Shown here piece by piece: positions 1 through 8,554 of a stretch of DNA of 64,000 bases. The notes beneath the pieces were generated by a model. It made no database searches. It worked only from the letters and a program-made list of their open reading frames with translations, and was not told the DNA's origin. Location: NCBI GenBank assembly GCA_003149065.1, contig QGFZ01000001.1:372001-436000 (forward strand), read 5' to 3'. Origin of the DNA: Ruminococcaceae bacterium R-25. GTDB taxonomy: Bacteria > Bacillota > Clostridia > Saccharofermentanales > Saccharofermentanaceae. The first letter of the stretch is position 1. The number at the start of each line of letters is the position of its first letter. Position numbers and translations under genes: made by a program.

Positions 1-936
1 GAGACAGAAGCTAAGATCTACTTCGTAGACGATCTGGGCGAGCTTTCTCCCATCGCATGCGCTTATGCAAGAGCAAGAGGCGCTGACAGAATGTCTTCTT
101 ACGGTGACTTTACAGCACTTTCCGACACATGCGACGCAATCACAGCTACAATGCTCGCAAGAGAAGTATCTGACGGCATCATCGCTCCTGACTACACACC
201 CGAAGCTCTCGAGATCCTTAAGACAAAGAGAAAGGGTACATATAACGTAATCAAGATCGACGCTTCCTATAAGCCCGCTCCGATCGAGACAAAGGAAGTT
301 TACGGTGTTACTTTCGAGCAGGGAAGAAATGAGTTTGAGATCAACCATGCACTCTTGGACAACATCGTTACTGACAATAAGGACATTCCTGAGGACAAGA
401 AGATCGACCTCTTGATATCTCTTATCACACTCAAGTACACACAGTCCAACTCCGTCTGCTACGTTAAGGATGGCCAGGCAATCGGTATCGGCGCAGGCCA
501 GCAGTCCAGAATCCACTGCACAAGACTCGCAGGCAACAAGGCTGATAACTGGTGGCTCAGACAGAGCCCTCAGGTATTGGGTCTCCAGTTCGTTGACGAC
601 ATCCGCCGTCCCGACAGAGACAACGCTATCGACGTTTATATCTCTGACGAGTATGAGGACGTTCTCGCTGAAGGCACATGGCAGAACATCTTCAAGGTTA
701 AGCCCGCTGTATTCACAAGAGAAGAGAAGAAGGCTTGGCTCGCTAAGAACGACAACGTAGCTCTTGGTTCTGACGCATTCTTCCCCTTCGGTGACAACAT
801 CGAGCGTGCTCACAAGAGCGGCGTTAAGTACATTGCAGAACCCGGCGGTTCCATCCGTGACGACCATGTCATCATGACATGCAACAAGTACGGCATTGCA
901 ATGGCATTCACAGGAATGAGACTGTTCCACCATTAA
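1..936 (+). CDS. AICAR transformylase (phosphoribosylaminoimidazolecarboxamide formyltransferase), 5' end outside window
   Basis: Open from base 1 in frame, so the start lies upstream; 311 residues are visible. The protein carries the AICAR formyltransferase signature of purine biosynthesis: NSVCYVKDGQAIGIGAGQQS at about residues 153-172, then SRIHCTRLAGNKAD, and earlier the SPIACAYARARGADRMSS segment. It would transfer the formyl group of 10-formyl-THF to AICAR, giving FAICAR for IMP synthesis in the cytosol. The visible part matches the stand-alone transformylase of Clostridia (about 390 residues) better than the bifunctional PurH, but the missing N-terminus means an IMP cyclohydrolase domain cannot be excluded. 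A hairpin follows the stop codon, so this is the last gene of its transcript. Confidence 0.88.
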   Translation, partial: ETEAKIYFVDDLGELSPIACAYARARGADRMSSYGDFTALSDTCDAITATMLAREVSDGIIAPDYTPEALEILKTKRKGTYNVIKIDASYKPAPIETKEVYGVTFEQGRNEFEINHALLDNIVTDNKDIPEDKKIDLLISLITLKYTQSNSVCYVKDGQAIGIGAGQQSRIHCTRLAGNKADNWWLRQSPQVLGLQFVDDIRRPDRDNAIDVYISDEYEDVLAEGTWQNIFKVKPAVFTREEKKAWLAKNDNVALGSDAFFPFGDNIERAHKSGVKYIAEPGGSIRDDHVIMTCNKYGIAMAFTGMRLFHH

Positions 937-949
937 TAAAAATTAACTG

Positions 950-986
950 CACCTCCGTGGGTTTATACCTTCGGAGGTGTATTGTT
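950..986 (+). terminator. Rho-independent terminator after the transformylase gene
   Basis: CACCTCCG at 950-957 pairs perfectly with CGGAGGTG at 972-979, followed by the short T-rich stretch ATTGTTTC. It lies 13 bases after the stop codon. Confidence 0.7.
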
Positions 987-1012
987 TCTAAAGTTATTTC
1001 AGGAGTATAGAT

Positions 1013-1522
1013 ATGGCAGAAGAAAATACAGTTGCAGAAGCAGAGACAAAGGCTGTTGAGGCTGAAGTTAAGGAAGCACCGTCAAACAAATTGCCCGTAA
1101 ACAAGATCAAGGGCGGCAAATACGCTGACTACACAGAACACGATCTTCTGACCGAACTTATTAATCTCGAAAAGAAAACTGTCAAAAGGACCGGCATCGT
1201 GGCTTCTGCCATGATGGTCATCGCCGCTGTGGTACTCGCATGTGCCATCCTGATCGTACCCAAAGTGCTTACAACGTTATCTGCTGCCGAAAACACCCTG
1301 AATGAGGCAACAACGCTCATGGGCGAATTAAACGATTCATTAGACGGCATGAACAAGATGATCGCTAACGTTGATAAGGTCCTGACAGATAATACCGAAG
1401 CGATGTCTGATGCGATCCAGAAGATCAGCGACATCGATATAGACGGACTCAACGATTCGATCAAGAATCTCAACGAAGCTGTTGAGGCGCTGAATAGGGT
1501 TGTCGGAGGGAAGAGAACGTAA
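1013..1522 (+). CDS. Hypothetical single-pass membrane protein with coiled-coil tail
   Basis: 169 residues, starting at an ATG behind AGGAG. The N-terminal 60 residues are charged and Glu/Ala/Lys-rich. One transmembrane segment spans about residues 62-84 (VASAMMVIAAVVLACAILIV). The remaining 85 residues have a regular Leu/Ile/Asn/Asp heptad-like pattern (LNEATTLMGELNDSLDGMNK) typical of an extracytoplasmic coiled coil, with no catalytic motif. The layout recalls small methyl-accepting-like or DUF948-like proteins, but I do not recognise a family. It stands alone between two terminators. Confidence 0.7.
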   Translation: MAEENTVAEAETKAVEAEVKEAPSNKLPVNKIKGGKYADYTEHDLLTELINLEKKTVKRTGIVASAMMVIAAVVLACAILIVPKVLTTLSAAENTLNEATTLMGELNDSLDGMNKMIANVDKVLTDNTEAMSDAIQKISDIDIDGLNDSIKNLNEAVEALNRVVGGKRT

Positions 1523-1589
1523 CCCGGCTGTCTGTTTTTTGAACAGAAATTAAACAACCCCCTCACGAGAAACAAAACGGACAAAAATT

Positions 1590-1656
1590 AAACATCCCCC
1601 GTACGAGTTAATTGCCGAAGGCAATTCCTGTCTGAAGTACGGGGGTGTTTTAATTT
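1590..1656. terminator. Bidirectional terminator between the membrane-protein gene and tRNA-Thr
   Basis: ACATCCCCCGTAC pairs with GTACGGGGGTGT, and an inner stem AATTGCC-gaa-GGCAATT sits within. T-rich runs flank both sides (TTTTAATTTTT on the plus strand, TTTAATTTTT on the minus strand), so it can stop both the upstream plus-strand gene and the minus-strand tRNA-Thr. Confidence 0.8.
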
Positions 1657-1657
1657 T

Positions 1658-1732
1658 TGGAGCCAAAGGCGGGAATCGAACCCGCGACCTATTCATTACG
1701 AGTGAATTGCTCTACCCCTGAGCCACTTTGGC
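1658..1732 (-). tRNA. tRNA-Thr (anticodon CGT)
   Basis: The reverse complement folds as a cloverleaf: acceptor GCCAAAG pairs with CTTTGGC, the anticodon stem ATTCA/TGAAT closes the loop CTCGTAA (anticodon CGT), the T arm contains GGTTCGATTCC, and CCA is encoded. Length 75 nt. The anticodon reads ACG threonine codons. Confidence 0.95.
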
Positions 1733-1833
1733 GTGCCATAAAAATATACCTATTTGGAAGTTAAGTGTCAAGTGAAAGAAAGGCAAGCAATCAGCATAAG
1801 AATGATATAATTAATCTATCGGAGGAATTTTAC

Positions 1834-3219
1834 GTGAAAGCCCTTAAATTCTTTAAGAAAGCAGTAAGTTTGGTTTTGTGCATGTCTTTGACAGGCGCAC
1901 TGTTTACGGGCTGCAAAAAGGGCGATGACATGTTTCCTACGATAGTATCCGGAAATGAACAATCTGAGGCGCCTGAAGCTACCAGCAAGCCTTCTGATAC
2001 TGATTCCGCGAATGAGATCCGCCAGCTCGAAGTGGCGCTCCCTTATTCAGATCTTACGATACAGTGCCTTGCCGCTATGCTTTATTGCAAGAATAACGGC
2101 CTTTGGGACAGTTCTGAGACGGGTCTTACAGTAAGCACAGAGGCTCTTTCAACTGTCGCATCCAATTATGTAATTACAAATGTCGGCTGCGGAAGCACCG
2201 GCGTTAACCTTGGTACGGTCAAAGAATGGAAGTCATCTGATATGGTGCCTGACCTGTTCCTTACACAGGACAGCAACAGCATTTATAATGCGGGATTTGC
2301 AGAGTCTCTTAATGATTACCTTGCTGACAGCAAGTATCTTAATGCCCAGCAGATCTATTCGGGCGCGCTGACTGCTGATTCCGAAAATGGTGTTTTCTAC
2401 GCCGTTCCGCATTTCTGCTCGGCAAAGATAATAATGGGAAATACTGAATATATTCCCGCAAGCACAGGAAAACTCCAGACCAAGAATACAACAGAGAATC
2501 TGAAGACTTATCTCGAAGCGGTAAAGAAAGATCACCGCAATGTTGCAGGATTCTCATCTGCTTATGAACTCATTCCTTATCTGGGTTCAGCTTTTAACAA
2601 TGATGTCCCGACCTCTTACATGGTCCAAGATGAATATTCAAAAGATAAGGTTGCTGCAAAAAAGGTCATAAACGAAGCGGCAACATATGTCAGGAGCCTT
2701 TATTCTTCTTCTCTGGCTCAAGACCTTATCGGTGGAGCAGATCCTATTTATTCCAGAAAGGCTGCGCTTTGGGTTGATTCATCGGCCAATGTCAGAGCTT
2801 GGGCTGATTATTATCCGGGAAGCTTATATCTTTTGCATCTGCCTTGCAATGATGCGACAAATGTTGGTGTACCTTATATAAGCACTTATTCTTTGTGTGT
2901 GGCAAAGAGCTCTGAGAGCAAGGATTTTGCTTCTGAGTTCGCTGCCTTTATATCATTCGATCCTGATGCACAGATGCTGATCTACAGGCTTGAAGATATG
3001 ACAGGCCTTATGCCTCTTACAAGGAATGATGCAGTATGGGACCTTATTTGCGCAAACGAGATCTTCGGACATATGGCAGCAGACTTCCGTCAGACGATGG
3101 ATAATGCTGTTTATTGTCCGGATTCTTTAGACAACAAGGTATTCTCTAAGACTAATGAATATACGGCAGAATATGTGAAGCAGAATGATGAGTTTGATCC
3201 GGAGAAATGCTATGGCTGA
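1834..3219 (+). CDS. Extracytoplasmic solute-binding lipoprotein
   Basis: A GTG at 1834, 7 bases after a strong GGAGG (1821-1825), is preferred over the upstream open frame. It gives MKALKFFKKAVSLVLCMSLT followed by the lipobox LFTGC, so the mature protein would be a lipid-anchored extracellular protein of about 435 residues. The mature part resembles bacterial type 1 extracellular solute-binding proteins (DLFLTQDSNSIYNAG, AVPHFCSAK, ALWVDSSANVRAWADYYPGS), usually for sugars. No ABC permease or ATPase gene lies nearby, so it may be an orphan receptor or work with a distant transporter. The next gene overlaps it by 8 bases, which implies coupled translation. Confidence 0.75.
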   Translation: MKALKFFKKAVSLVLCMSLTGALFTGCKKGDDMFPTIVSGNEQSEAPEATSKPSDTDSANEIRQLEVALPYSDLTIQCLAAMLYCKNNGLWDSSETGLTVSTEALSTVASNYVITNVGCGSTGVNLGTVKEWKSSDMVPDLFLTQDSNSIYNAGFAESLNDYLADSKYLNAQQIYSGALTADSENGVFYAVPHFCSAKIIMGNTEYIPASTGKLQTKNTTENLKTYLEAVKKDHRNVAGFSSAYELIPYLGSAFNNDVPTSYMVQDEYSKDKVAAKKVINEAATYVRSLYSSSLAQDLIGGADPIYSRKAALWVDSSANVRAWADYYPGSLYLLHLPCNDATNVGVPYISTYSLCVAKSSESKDFASEFAAFISFDPDAQMLIYRLEDMTGLMPLTRNDAVWDLICANEIFGHMAADFRQTMDNAVYCPDSLDNKVFSKTNEYTAEYVKQNDEFDPEKCYG

Positions 3220-4294
3220 CAGAATTGTTCTTCGTAAGATACTTATTTCAGACAGCTCCGAGCTTCGTAAGCGCGGCCTCATGGAAGGCACATTGAAGCT
3301 CATCGAAGATGATATCAGGGCTCTTGGCACAGGCAGCCAGGGCGAGGCGATGCTCGCCATAAAAGATGATATTATCTATGCCTTGATCAAGCTTTTCAGG
3401 CCGGATCGCAAGAATTGCAGGGCCCACATAGATTTTGTCTTCACCTGTGATGCGAACGCTGATACTCAGAGCGGCGTGGTCGATGAGGTCTTGAGATATT
3501 GTTTCCTTGAAGAGTACTATCACAAGGTAACTGTAATCTGCAATCACGGAAATGAGGGCCTTGAGCGTATTCTGTTGGGCGCGGGCTTTAACCAGGAAGC
3601 CGTTTTAAGGGATGAAGTCAGGGTGAAGGACGGCTTTGAGGATGCCGGACTTTTCGCGATGCTGTCTTATGAATATCCGAAATACAATGTCTGCTTCGTT
3701 CCTTTCGAGAGAGGCGTAGCTATGGTTTCGGGCGGCGAGGATTATATCGATTCCGTTAAGCTGTACCACTATGGCCAGCAGTTGGAAGATCCTTTTGTTG
3801 TTAATGTTGCGTCGAGCCTCGGGCTTCTTGATTCAAACGGCGGTCTTGCCAGAAATGACGACGGAATCTATAACCTCGAAAAGGACCAGCTCGAATTCCT
3901 GCCATCTGAACTCGCCAAAGCCTATGTCGAGCTGAAAGAATATTTTGACAGCAACAGGGCAGGCTTTGACATCAATGTTGTTTTCAATACGGGAACGCCT
4001 TTCCAGAAGAAAGTCTGGAATGCCCTTAATTCCATTCCGTACGGCGGTACCGCGAGCTACGAGGATATTGCTCTGAAGTTAACTGACGGCAAGCTTTCCG
4101 AAGCCCGTAAGATCACGAGAGCTGTAGGTTCTGCGTGCTCAGATAACCCTGTAGCAGTAATCGTTCCCTGTCACAGAGTAATCGGTAAGGACGGCAGCAT
4201 CGTAGGATATTCTGCCGGTATCGATATCAAAGACTATCTGCTCTTGCATGAGAGCTTTACGGCGGTAACACCGCTCATATCCAAGGAGGTATAA
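3212..4294 (+). CDS. GNAT-like / O6-alkylguanine-DNA alkyltransferase fusion protein
   Basis: The ATG at 3212 overlaps the upstream stop codon and sits 7 bases after GGAG, so I place the start here (360 residues). The C-terminal 90 residues are an Ogt/MGMT domain: GTPFQKKVWNALNSIPYGGT, then the active-site PCHRV (Cys at about residue 320) and IGKDGSIVGYSAG. That domain moves alkyl groups from O6-methylguanine to its own cysteine. The N-terminal 170 residues have a GNAT-like layout (LRKILISDSSELRKRG, LRYCFLEEYYHKVTVICNHGNEG, LLGAGFNQEAVLRDEV), without a clear acetyl-CoA loop. The middle 90 residues are unassigned. Fusions of Ogt with other repair or regulatory domains are known (Ada), but this N-terminal partner is unusual. 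Confidence 0.8.
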   Translation: MADRIVLRKILISDSSELRKRGLMEGTLKLIEDDIRALGTGSQGEAMLAIKDDIIYALIKLFRPDRKNCRAHIDFVFTCDANADTQSGVVDEVLRYCFLEEYYHKVTVICNHGNEGLERILLGAGFNQEAVLRDEVRVKDGFEDAGLFAMLSYEYPKYNVCFVPFERGVAMVSGGEDYIDSVKLYHYGQQLEDPFVVNVASSLGLLDSNGGLARNDDGIYNLEKDQLEFLPSELAKAYVELKEYFDSNRAGFDINVVFNTGTPFQKKVWNALNSIPYGGTASYEDIALKLTDGKLSEARKITRAVGSACSDNPVAVIVPCHRVIGKDGSIVGYSAGIDIKDYLLLHESFTAVTPLISKEV

Positions 4295-4298
4295 CCAA

Positions 4299-4910
4299 AT
4301 GGCTAAACACGATAAAGTAGAAGTCGGGATTTCAACGATCCTTAATCCCGTACCTGTTGTTATGGTCTCATCAGGAAGCAAGGACGGCAAAGCAAACATC
4401 ATGACCGTCGCATGGGCAGGCACAGTAAATTCAGAGCCTCCCATGGTTTCCGTAAGCATCAGAAAATCCAGGTATTCCCACAAGCTCATCTCAGAGACCG
4501 GCGAGTTCGTTATTAATCTCGTTTCAAAGTCTTTGTGCAAGGCTTGTGATTACTGCGGCGTAAGAGGCGGCGAAAACGAGGACAAGTTCAAGACATGCGG
4601 CCTTACTCCGGTTAAGGCAGCAGGTTTGGAATATGCTTATGCGATAAAGGAAGCTCCGGTATCGATCTCCTGCGTCGTTAAGAGCGTAACAGAGCTCGGC
4701 TCCCACGATATGTTCATAGGCGAGATAAAGAACGTTACCGCAGATTCCTATCTTTTGGACCAGAACGGCAAGCTCTGCCTGGATAATGCCAGACTTGTAG
4801 CTTATAACCACGGAGAGTATTATCTCTTAGGCGAAAAGCTCGGCTTTTTCGGTTATTCCGTAGCAAAAGAAGACGTAATCAAGAGAAGAATGGGAAAAGA
4901 TAAGAAATGA
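4299..4910 (+). CDS. Flavin reductase-like, FMN-binding split-barrel protein
   Basis: 203 residues behind AAGGAGG. The pattern TILNPVPVVMVSSGSKDGKANIMTVAWAG with EPPMVSVSIRKSRYSHKLI is the flavin reductase-like (flavoredoxin type) FMN-binding split barrel; the CDYCGVRGGENEDKF segment is typical of the anaerobe branch. Likely a cytosolic FMN-dependent reductase of unknown acceptor. The stop codon overlaps the start of the Nudix gene (ATGA), so these genes form one transcriptional unit with the preceding two. Confidence 0.85.
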   Translation: MAKHDKVEVGISTILNPVPVVMVSSGSKDGKANIMTVAWAGTVNSEPPMVSVSIRKSRYSHKLISETGEFVINLVSKSLCKACDYCGVRGGENEDKFKTCGLTPVKAAGLEYAYAIKEAPVSISCVVKSVTELGSHDMFIGEIKNVTADSYLLDQNGKLCLDNARLVAYNHGEYYLLGEKLGFFGYSVAKEDVIKRRMGKDKK

Positions 4911-5467
4911 AGTTTATAGGCATCAAGAAGGTCCACGAAGGACGTTTTATCACATCTTACAATGCTGAATACGAGACATGCCTCGGAAATAAGAAGATCT
5001 ACGAGATGGTCTCAAGAGATAAGAATATCGAAAGTCTTGAAGACATAGCAAAAGACAAGTGCGATGCTGTTGTCCTCATAATCACGAGCACCGACGGCAG
5101 CAAGCTCCTTTTAAATAAGGAATACAGAATGGCCGTAGGAGGCTTTGCTTATAACTTCCCGGCAGGCCTTATCGATGAAGGTGAGACACCTGCTGAGGCA
5201 GCCGCAAGAGAACTCTGGGAAGAAACCGGCTTAAAGCTCGTTTCTATAGATGAAGTCCTGCCGATGAGCTTTTCGGGTGTCGGCATAACAAATGAGAAGA
5301 GCTGCTGTGTGATCGGCAAGGCTGAAGGCGAGTTTGCGCCGAGTACTTCCGATGAGGAAGAGATAGAAGCACGCTGGTATACCAAGGAAGAAGTAAAAGA
5401 GCTTCTCAAGAATACAAATCTCGCAGCAAGGACCCAGGCATACTGCTATTGGTGGGCAAAAAGCTGA
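4907..5467 (+). CDS. Nudix hydrolase, ADP-ribose pyrophosphatase-like
   Basis: 186 residues. A complete Nudix box covers about residues 88-110 (GLIDEGETPAEAAARELWEE, then TGL), matching GX5EX7REUXEEXGU with all metal-binding glutamates. The preceding VVLIITSTDGSKLLLNKEYR and the GGFAYNFPAGLIDEGE context are typical of ADP-ribose or nucleotide-sugar pyrophosphatases. The start overlaps the stop of the flavin reductase by four bases. The substrate cannot be fixed from sequence. Confidence 0.88.
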   Translation: MKFIGIKKVHEGRFITSYNAEYETCLGNKKIYEMVSRDKNIESLEDIAKDKCDAVVLIITSTDGSKLLLNKEYRMAVGGFAYNFPAGLIDEGETPAEAAARELWEETGLKLVSIDEVLPMSFSGVGITNEKSCCVIGKAEGEFAPSTSDEEEIEARWYTKEEVKELLKNTNLAARTQAYCYWWAKS

Positions 5468-5492
5468 TTTTATCTCTGACAAGTAAAAATAC

Positions 5493-5521
5493 TTGACACA
5501 CTCCTCCTGCTTTGTTATTAT
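5493..5521 (+). promoter_or_regulatory. Sigma-A type promoter for the ylxM-ffh operon
   Basis: TTGACA at 5493-5498, a 17-base spacer and TATTAT at 5516-5521, with the ylxM start codon 32 bases further. The spacer contains CACTCCTCC, the exact complement of the ribosome binding region GGAGGAGTG near 5540-5548. The upstream half lies before the expected transcription start, so it is probably not in the mRNA. Confidence 0.85.
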
Positions 5522-5553
5522 GTGCAGGCTGAATAAGGGAGGAGTGCCTTTAA

Positions 5554-5880
5554 ATGCGTGAAAAGTCAGTAAGAACAGACCTTTTGCTCGATTTCTACGG
5601 CAATCTCCTTACGCCCAAGATGAGGCGCACCTGTGAGAGCTACTATAACGATGACCTGACTTTGGCCGAGATCGCCGAAGCAGAGGGAATCTCAAGACAG
5701 GGCGTTCATGACACAGTCAAGAGGGCGGAGAAGCAGCTTGAGGAATATGAGGAGAAGTTAGGACTTCTCGCACTTTTCGAAAAGCAGCAGGCAAAAGCAA
5801 AAACGGCTCTGGCGCATTTGAATAGCGGTGATACCGGTAAGGCTGCAAAAGAGCTTGAAGAATTGATAGAGGAAATGTAA
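5554..5880 (+). CDS. ylxM: YlxM-family HTH protein associated with the signal recognition particle genes
   Basis: 108 residues with a sigma-70 region 4-like helix-turn-helix: MRRTCESYYNDDLTLAEIAE followed by AEGISRQGVHDTVKRAEKQL. This is the YlxM (p13-like) family, encoded next to ffh in nearly all Firmicutes and thought to modulate expression or assembly of the SRP pathway. The C-terminal third is a Lys/Ala/Glu-rich helix. It has its own consensus promoter and a GGGAGGAG ribosome binding site, and ffh starts only 4 bases after its stop. Confidence 0.93.
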   Translation: MREKSVRTDLLLDFYGNLLTPKMRRTCESYYNDDLTLAEIAEAEGISRQGVHDTVKRAEKQLEEYEEKLGLLALFEKQQAKAKTALAHLNSGDTGKAAKELEELIEEM

Positions 5881-5884
5881 CAAA

Positions 5885-7420
5885 GTGTTTGAGAGCTTAT
5901 CAGAAAAGCTTCAGAATATAACCTCAAAGATGCGCGGCAAGGCCCGCGTAAGTGAGAGCGACATCAAGGAGATGATGCGTGAGATCCGCATGGCTCTCCT
6001 CGAGGCAGACGTTAACTACGGAGTCGTTAAGGAATTCGTAGCCGACATGACCGAGAAGTGCAAGGGCGCTGATGTTCAGGAGTCCTTTACACCCGGCCAG
6101 CAGATAGTAAAGATCGTAAGAGATTCTTTGACAGAACTTTTAGGCGGTGAAGAGGGCGAAGAAAAGCTCAAGGTTTCCGATACAGGATTTAACATCATTA
6201 TCCTTTACGGTCTCCAGGGTGCAGGTAAGACAACTACTGCAGCTAAGCTCGCAAAGCTCTTAAAAGAGAACGGCAAAAAGCCCATGGTCGTTTCCGTCGA
6301 CGTTCACAGACCCGCAGCTGCCCAGCAGCTCAAGGTTTTAAGTGACGCAGTAGGCGTTGACTGCTATATCGATCCTGAGGAAAAGGATGCCGTTAAGATC
6401 GCAAAAGACGGTGAAGGCAAAGCAAGATACATGCTCTGCAATTACCTGATCATAGATACTGCAGGTCGTACGGTTGCAGATGAAGAGCTCATGGAAGAGC
6501 TCAGAGATATCGCTGCTGCCGTTAACCCTACAGAAAAACTCCTCGTTGTCGATGCAATGATCGGTCAGGAAGCTGTAAACGTAGCACAGCTTTTCGAGCA
6601 GAACATCGGCATGGACGGCTTCATCATGACAAAGCTCGACGGTGACGCGAGAGGCGGTGCCGCTCTGTCTATCCGTAAGCTTACAAACAAGCCTATCAAG
6701 TACATCTGTACCGGCGAAAAGGTAGAAGCAATCGAGAAGTTCTATCCTCAGCGTATGGCTGACAGGATCCTCGGCATGGGTGATGTCGTAAGCCTTATCG
6801 AAAAGGCACAGGCAAACATCGACGAGGAAGAAGCCCGCAAGGCAATGGAACGCATGATGGGCAGCAGCTTCAATCTCGACGACCTGTATTCACAGTTCGA
6901 ACAGATGAAGAAGATGGGCTCACTTAAAGACTTGGTTGGCATGATGCCCGGCGCTGCAGGCAAGATAAGCGATGAAGACCTTGATGATAAGATCGTCGAC
7001 AGACAGATGGCTATCATCACTTCAATGACAAAGAGGGAGAGAAGGACACCTTCTATCCTTAATGCCAGCAGAAGAAAGAGAATTGCTGCAGGTGCAGGCG
7101 TTCAGGTATCTGACGTAAACAAGCTCATCACACAGTATGAGCAGACTGCAAAGATCATGAAGCAGTTTTCGAACGGCAAGGGCGGCTTCAAGATGCCTAA
7201 GGGCTTTGCGAAGCAGGCAGCCAAGATGGGCCTTAAGGGCGGCATGGGTAACATGGGCGGCATGGGAGGCCTCGGAAATATGGGTGGTATGTCAGGCCTG
7301 GGTTCAGGTATGCCGCAGGGCTTGGGAAGCTTCAGGGCGCCGAAGGAAGATTCAGATGATTCACCTTTCGTTTCTTCCGGAAGACGTGACCGCAAAAAGA
7401 AACGCAAGGGCAGAAGATAA
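5885..7420 (+). CDS. ffh: Signal recognition particle GTPase Ffh
   Basis: 511 residues from a GTG start. The N domain (residues 1-90) is followed by the G domain with the P-loop GLQGAGKTTT, SVDVHRPAAAQQ, DTAGRTVADEELM and TKLDGDARGGAA. The C-terminal M domain carries the SRP RNA-binding segment (MTKRERRTPSILNASRRKRIAAG) and a Met/Gly-rich tail (GGMGNMGGMGGLGNMGG). It binds signal peptides on the ribosome and delivers them with FtsY to the membrane. The protein is longer than the usual 440-450 residues because of the Gly/Met repeats and a basic C-terminal tail. Confidence 0.98.
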   Translation: MFESLSEKLQNITSKMRGKARVSESDIKEMMREIRMALLEADVNYGVVKEFVADMTEKCKGADVQESFTPGQQIVKIVRDSLTELLGGEEGEEKLKVSDTGFNIIILYGLQGAGKTTTAAKLAKLLKENGKKPMVVSVDVHRPAAAQQLKVLSDAVGVDCYIDPEEKDAVKIAKDGEGKARYMLCNYLIIDTAGRTVADEELMEELRDIAAAVNPTEKLLVVDAMIGQEAVNVAQLFEQNIGMDGFIMTKLDGDARGGAALSIRKLTNKPIKYICTGEKVEAIEKFYPQRMADRILGMGDVVSLIEKAQANIDEEEARKAMERMMGSSFNLDDLYSQFEQMKKMGSLKDLVGMMPGAAGKISDEDLDDKIVDRQMAIITSMTKRERRTPSILNASRRKRIAAGAGVQVSDVNKLITQYEQTAKIMKQFSNGKGGFKMPKGFAKQAAKMGLKGGMGNMGGMGGLGNMGGMSGLGSGMPQGLGSFRAPKEDSDDSPFVSSGRRDRKKKRKGRR

Positions 7421-7492
7421 AGTCGATCCCGTCATTTTATGGCGCAGATTATATAAAACAAAAAACAAAAATATTTTTTGGAGGAAAACAAA

Positions 7493-7735
7493 ATGGCAGT
7501 TAAGATTCGTTTGAGAAGAATGGGTAAGAAGAAGGCACCTTTCTATCGTGTAGTTGTTGCTGATTCCAGATATCCTAGAGATGGCCGTTTCATCGAAGAA
7601 ATCGGTATCTATGATCCTATGAAGGAAACAGACAGCGTTAAGATCGACAGCGAGGCAGCTAAGAAGTGGATCGCTAACGGCGCTCAGCCCACAGATACAG
7701 TAAAGTCTCTTCTTAAGAAGCAGGGCATCATCTGA
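7493..7735 (+). CDS. rpsP: 30S ribosomal protein S16
   Basis: 80 residues. The ATG at 7493, 8 bases after GGAGG, is preferred over an upstream in-frame TTG that overlaps the ribosome binding site. The sequence ([40 protein letters not shown]) is unmistakable S16. First ribosomal gene of the rpsP-khpA-rimM cluster downstream of ffh, as in other Firmicutes. Confidence 0.98.
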   Translation: MAVKIRLRRMGKKKAPFYRVVVADSRYPRDGRFIEEIGIYDPMKETDSVKIDSEAAKKWIANGAQPTDTVKSLLKKQGII

Positions 7736-7785
7736 TCAGATTTCAGTTGACGTCACTACTAGAATAATAGGAAGGAGAGCTTTAT

Positions 7786-8016
7786 ATGGACGATTTATTG
7801 GTTTATATCGCCAAGGAACTTGTCAGCAATCCCGATGAGGTAAACGTAAAGAAAACAGAGCGTGGAAACACTATTGTTTTCGAGCTTTCCGTTGCTCCTG
7901 AAGATACAGGAAAGATTATCGGCAAGAACGGTAAGAGAGCACAGGCTATCCGTTCGATCATGAAGGCGAAGTACCTTAAAGAAGGTAAGCGCGTTATAGT
8001 CGATATTGTAGGCTGA
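7786..8016 (+). CDS. khpA: KH-domain RNA-binding protein KhpA
   Basis: 76 residues comprising one KH domain with the GKIIGKNGKRAQAIRSIMKA motif (GXXG loop GKNG). KhpA (YlqC) dimerises or pairs with KhpB/Jag and binds small RNAs and mRNAs. It sits between rpsP and rimM, its conserved position. The ribosome binding site is GGAGAG before the ATG. Confidence 0.95.
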   Translation: MDDLLVYIAKELVSNPDEVNVKKTERGNTIVFELSVAPEDTGKIIGKNGKRAQAIRSIMKAKYLKEGKRVIVDIVG

Positions 8017-8021
8017 TTCTT

Positions 8022-8549
8022 TTGGAAGATCTCATCATTATAGGAAAGATTACCGGCGCGCACGGCGTCCGTGGGGAACTTAAGGTTTTCCCCTTAACGG
8101 ACGACCCGCGCCGTTTCCTTAAACTTAAGGAATGTTTCATCTGCGGGCAGAATTTCGAAAAGCCCGAAGCTTCATCATGCGTATCTGCAAGACTCGACAG
8201 GGGAAACATCCTTCTTAAACTCAATGGTGTCTTAGACAGAGACAAGGCAGAGCTCCTCCGCGGCAGATTTATCGCCGTTAACAGGGATAATGCCGTAAAG
8301 CTCAAGAAGGACAACTATTTCATAACTGACCTAAAAGGTCTTAATGTTATTGACGACGAGAGAGGTAACATCGGCAAAGTCATTGATTGCTTTGCAACAG
8401 GTCCCCAGTTCACGCTTGAGATCAAGCGCGAAAACAAGAAGAAAAACCTCATGCTTCCGTTCGTCAAAGTCTATTGTTATGAAGTCAATATCAAAGAAGG
8501 CTTTATCAAGTGCAGACTGCCTGAAGGCCTTTACGAGCTCTACGAATAA
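8022..8549 (+). CDS. rimM: 16S rRNA maturation factor RimM
   Basis: 175 residues. The start is probably the TTG at 8022, five bases after the khpA stop, giving MEDLIIIGKITGAHGVRGEL, the typical RimM beginning; no ATG is available before the conserved core and the ribosome binding site is weak. The N-terminal RimM domain is followed by the PRC-barrel with the DYFITDLKGLNVID type segment and LMLPFVKVYCYEV. It helps assemble the 3' domain of 16S rRNA with S19. Unusually, trmD does not follow directly: two TPM genes intervene. Confidence 0.93.
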   Translation: MEDLIIIGKITGAHGVRGELKVFPLTDDPRRFLKLKECFICGQNFEKPEASSCVSARLDRGNILLKLNGVLDRDKAELLRGRFIAVNRDNAVKLKKDNYFITDLKGLNVIDDERGNIGKVIDCFATGPQFTLEIKRENKKKNLMLPFVKVYCYEVNIKEGFIKCRLPEGLYELYE

Positions 8550-8554
8550 ATTTC

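Noticed and set aside
5499..5548. Hairpin sequestering the ylxM ribosome binding site (CACTCCTCC with GGAGGAGTG)
   Set aside because: The upstream half lies between the -35 and -10 boxes and so would not be in the transcript from that promoter.
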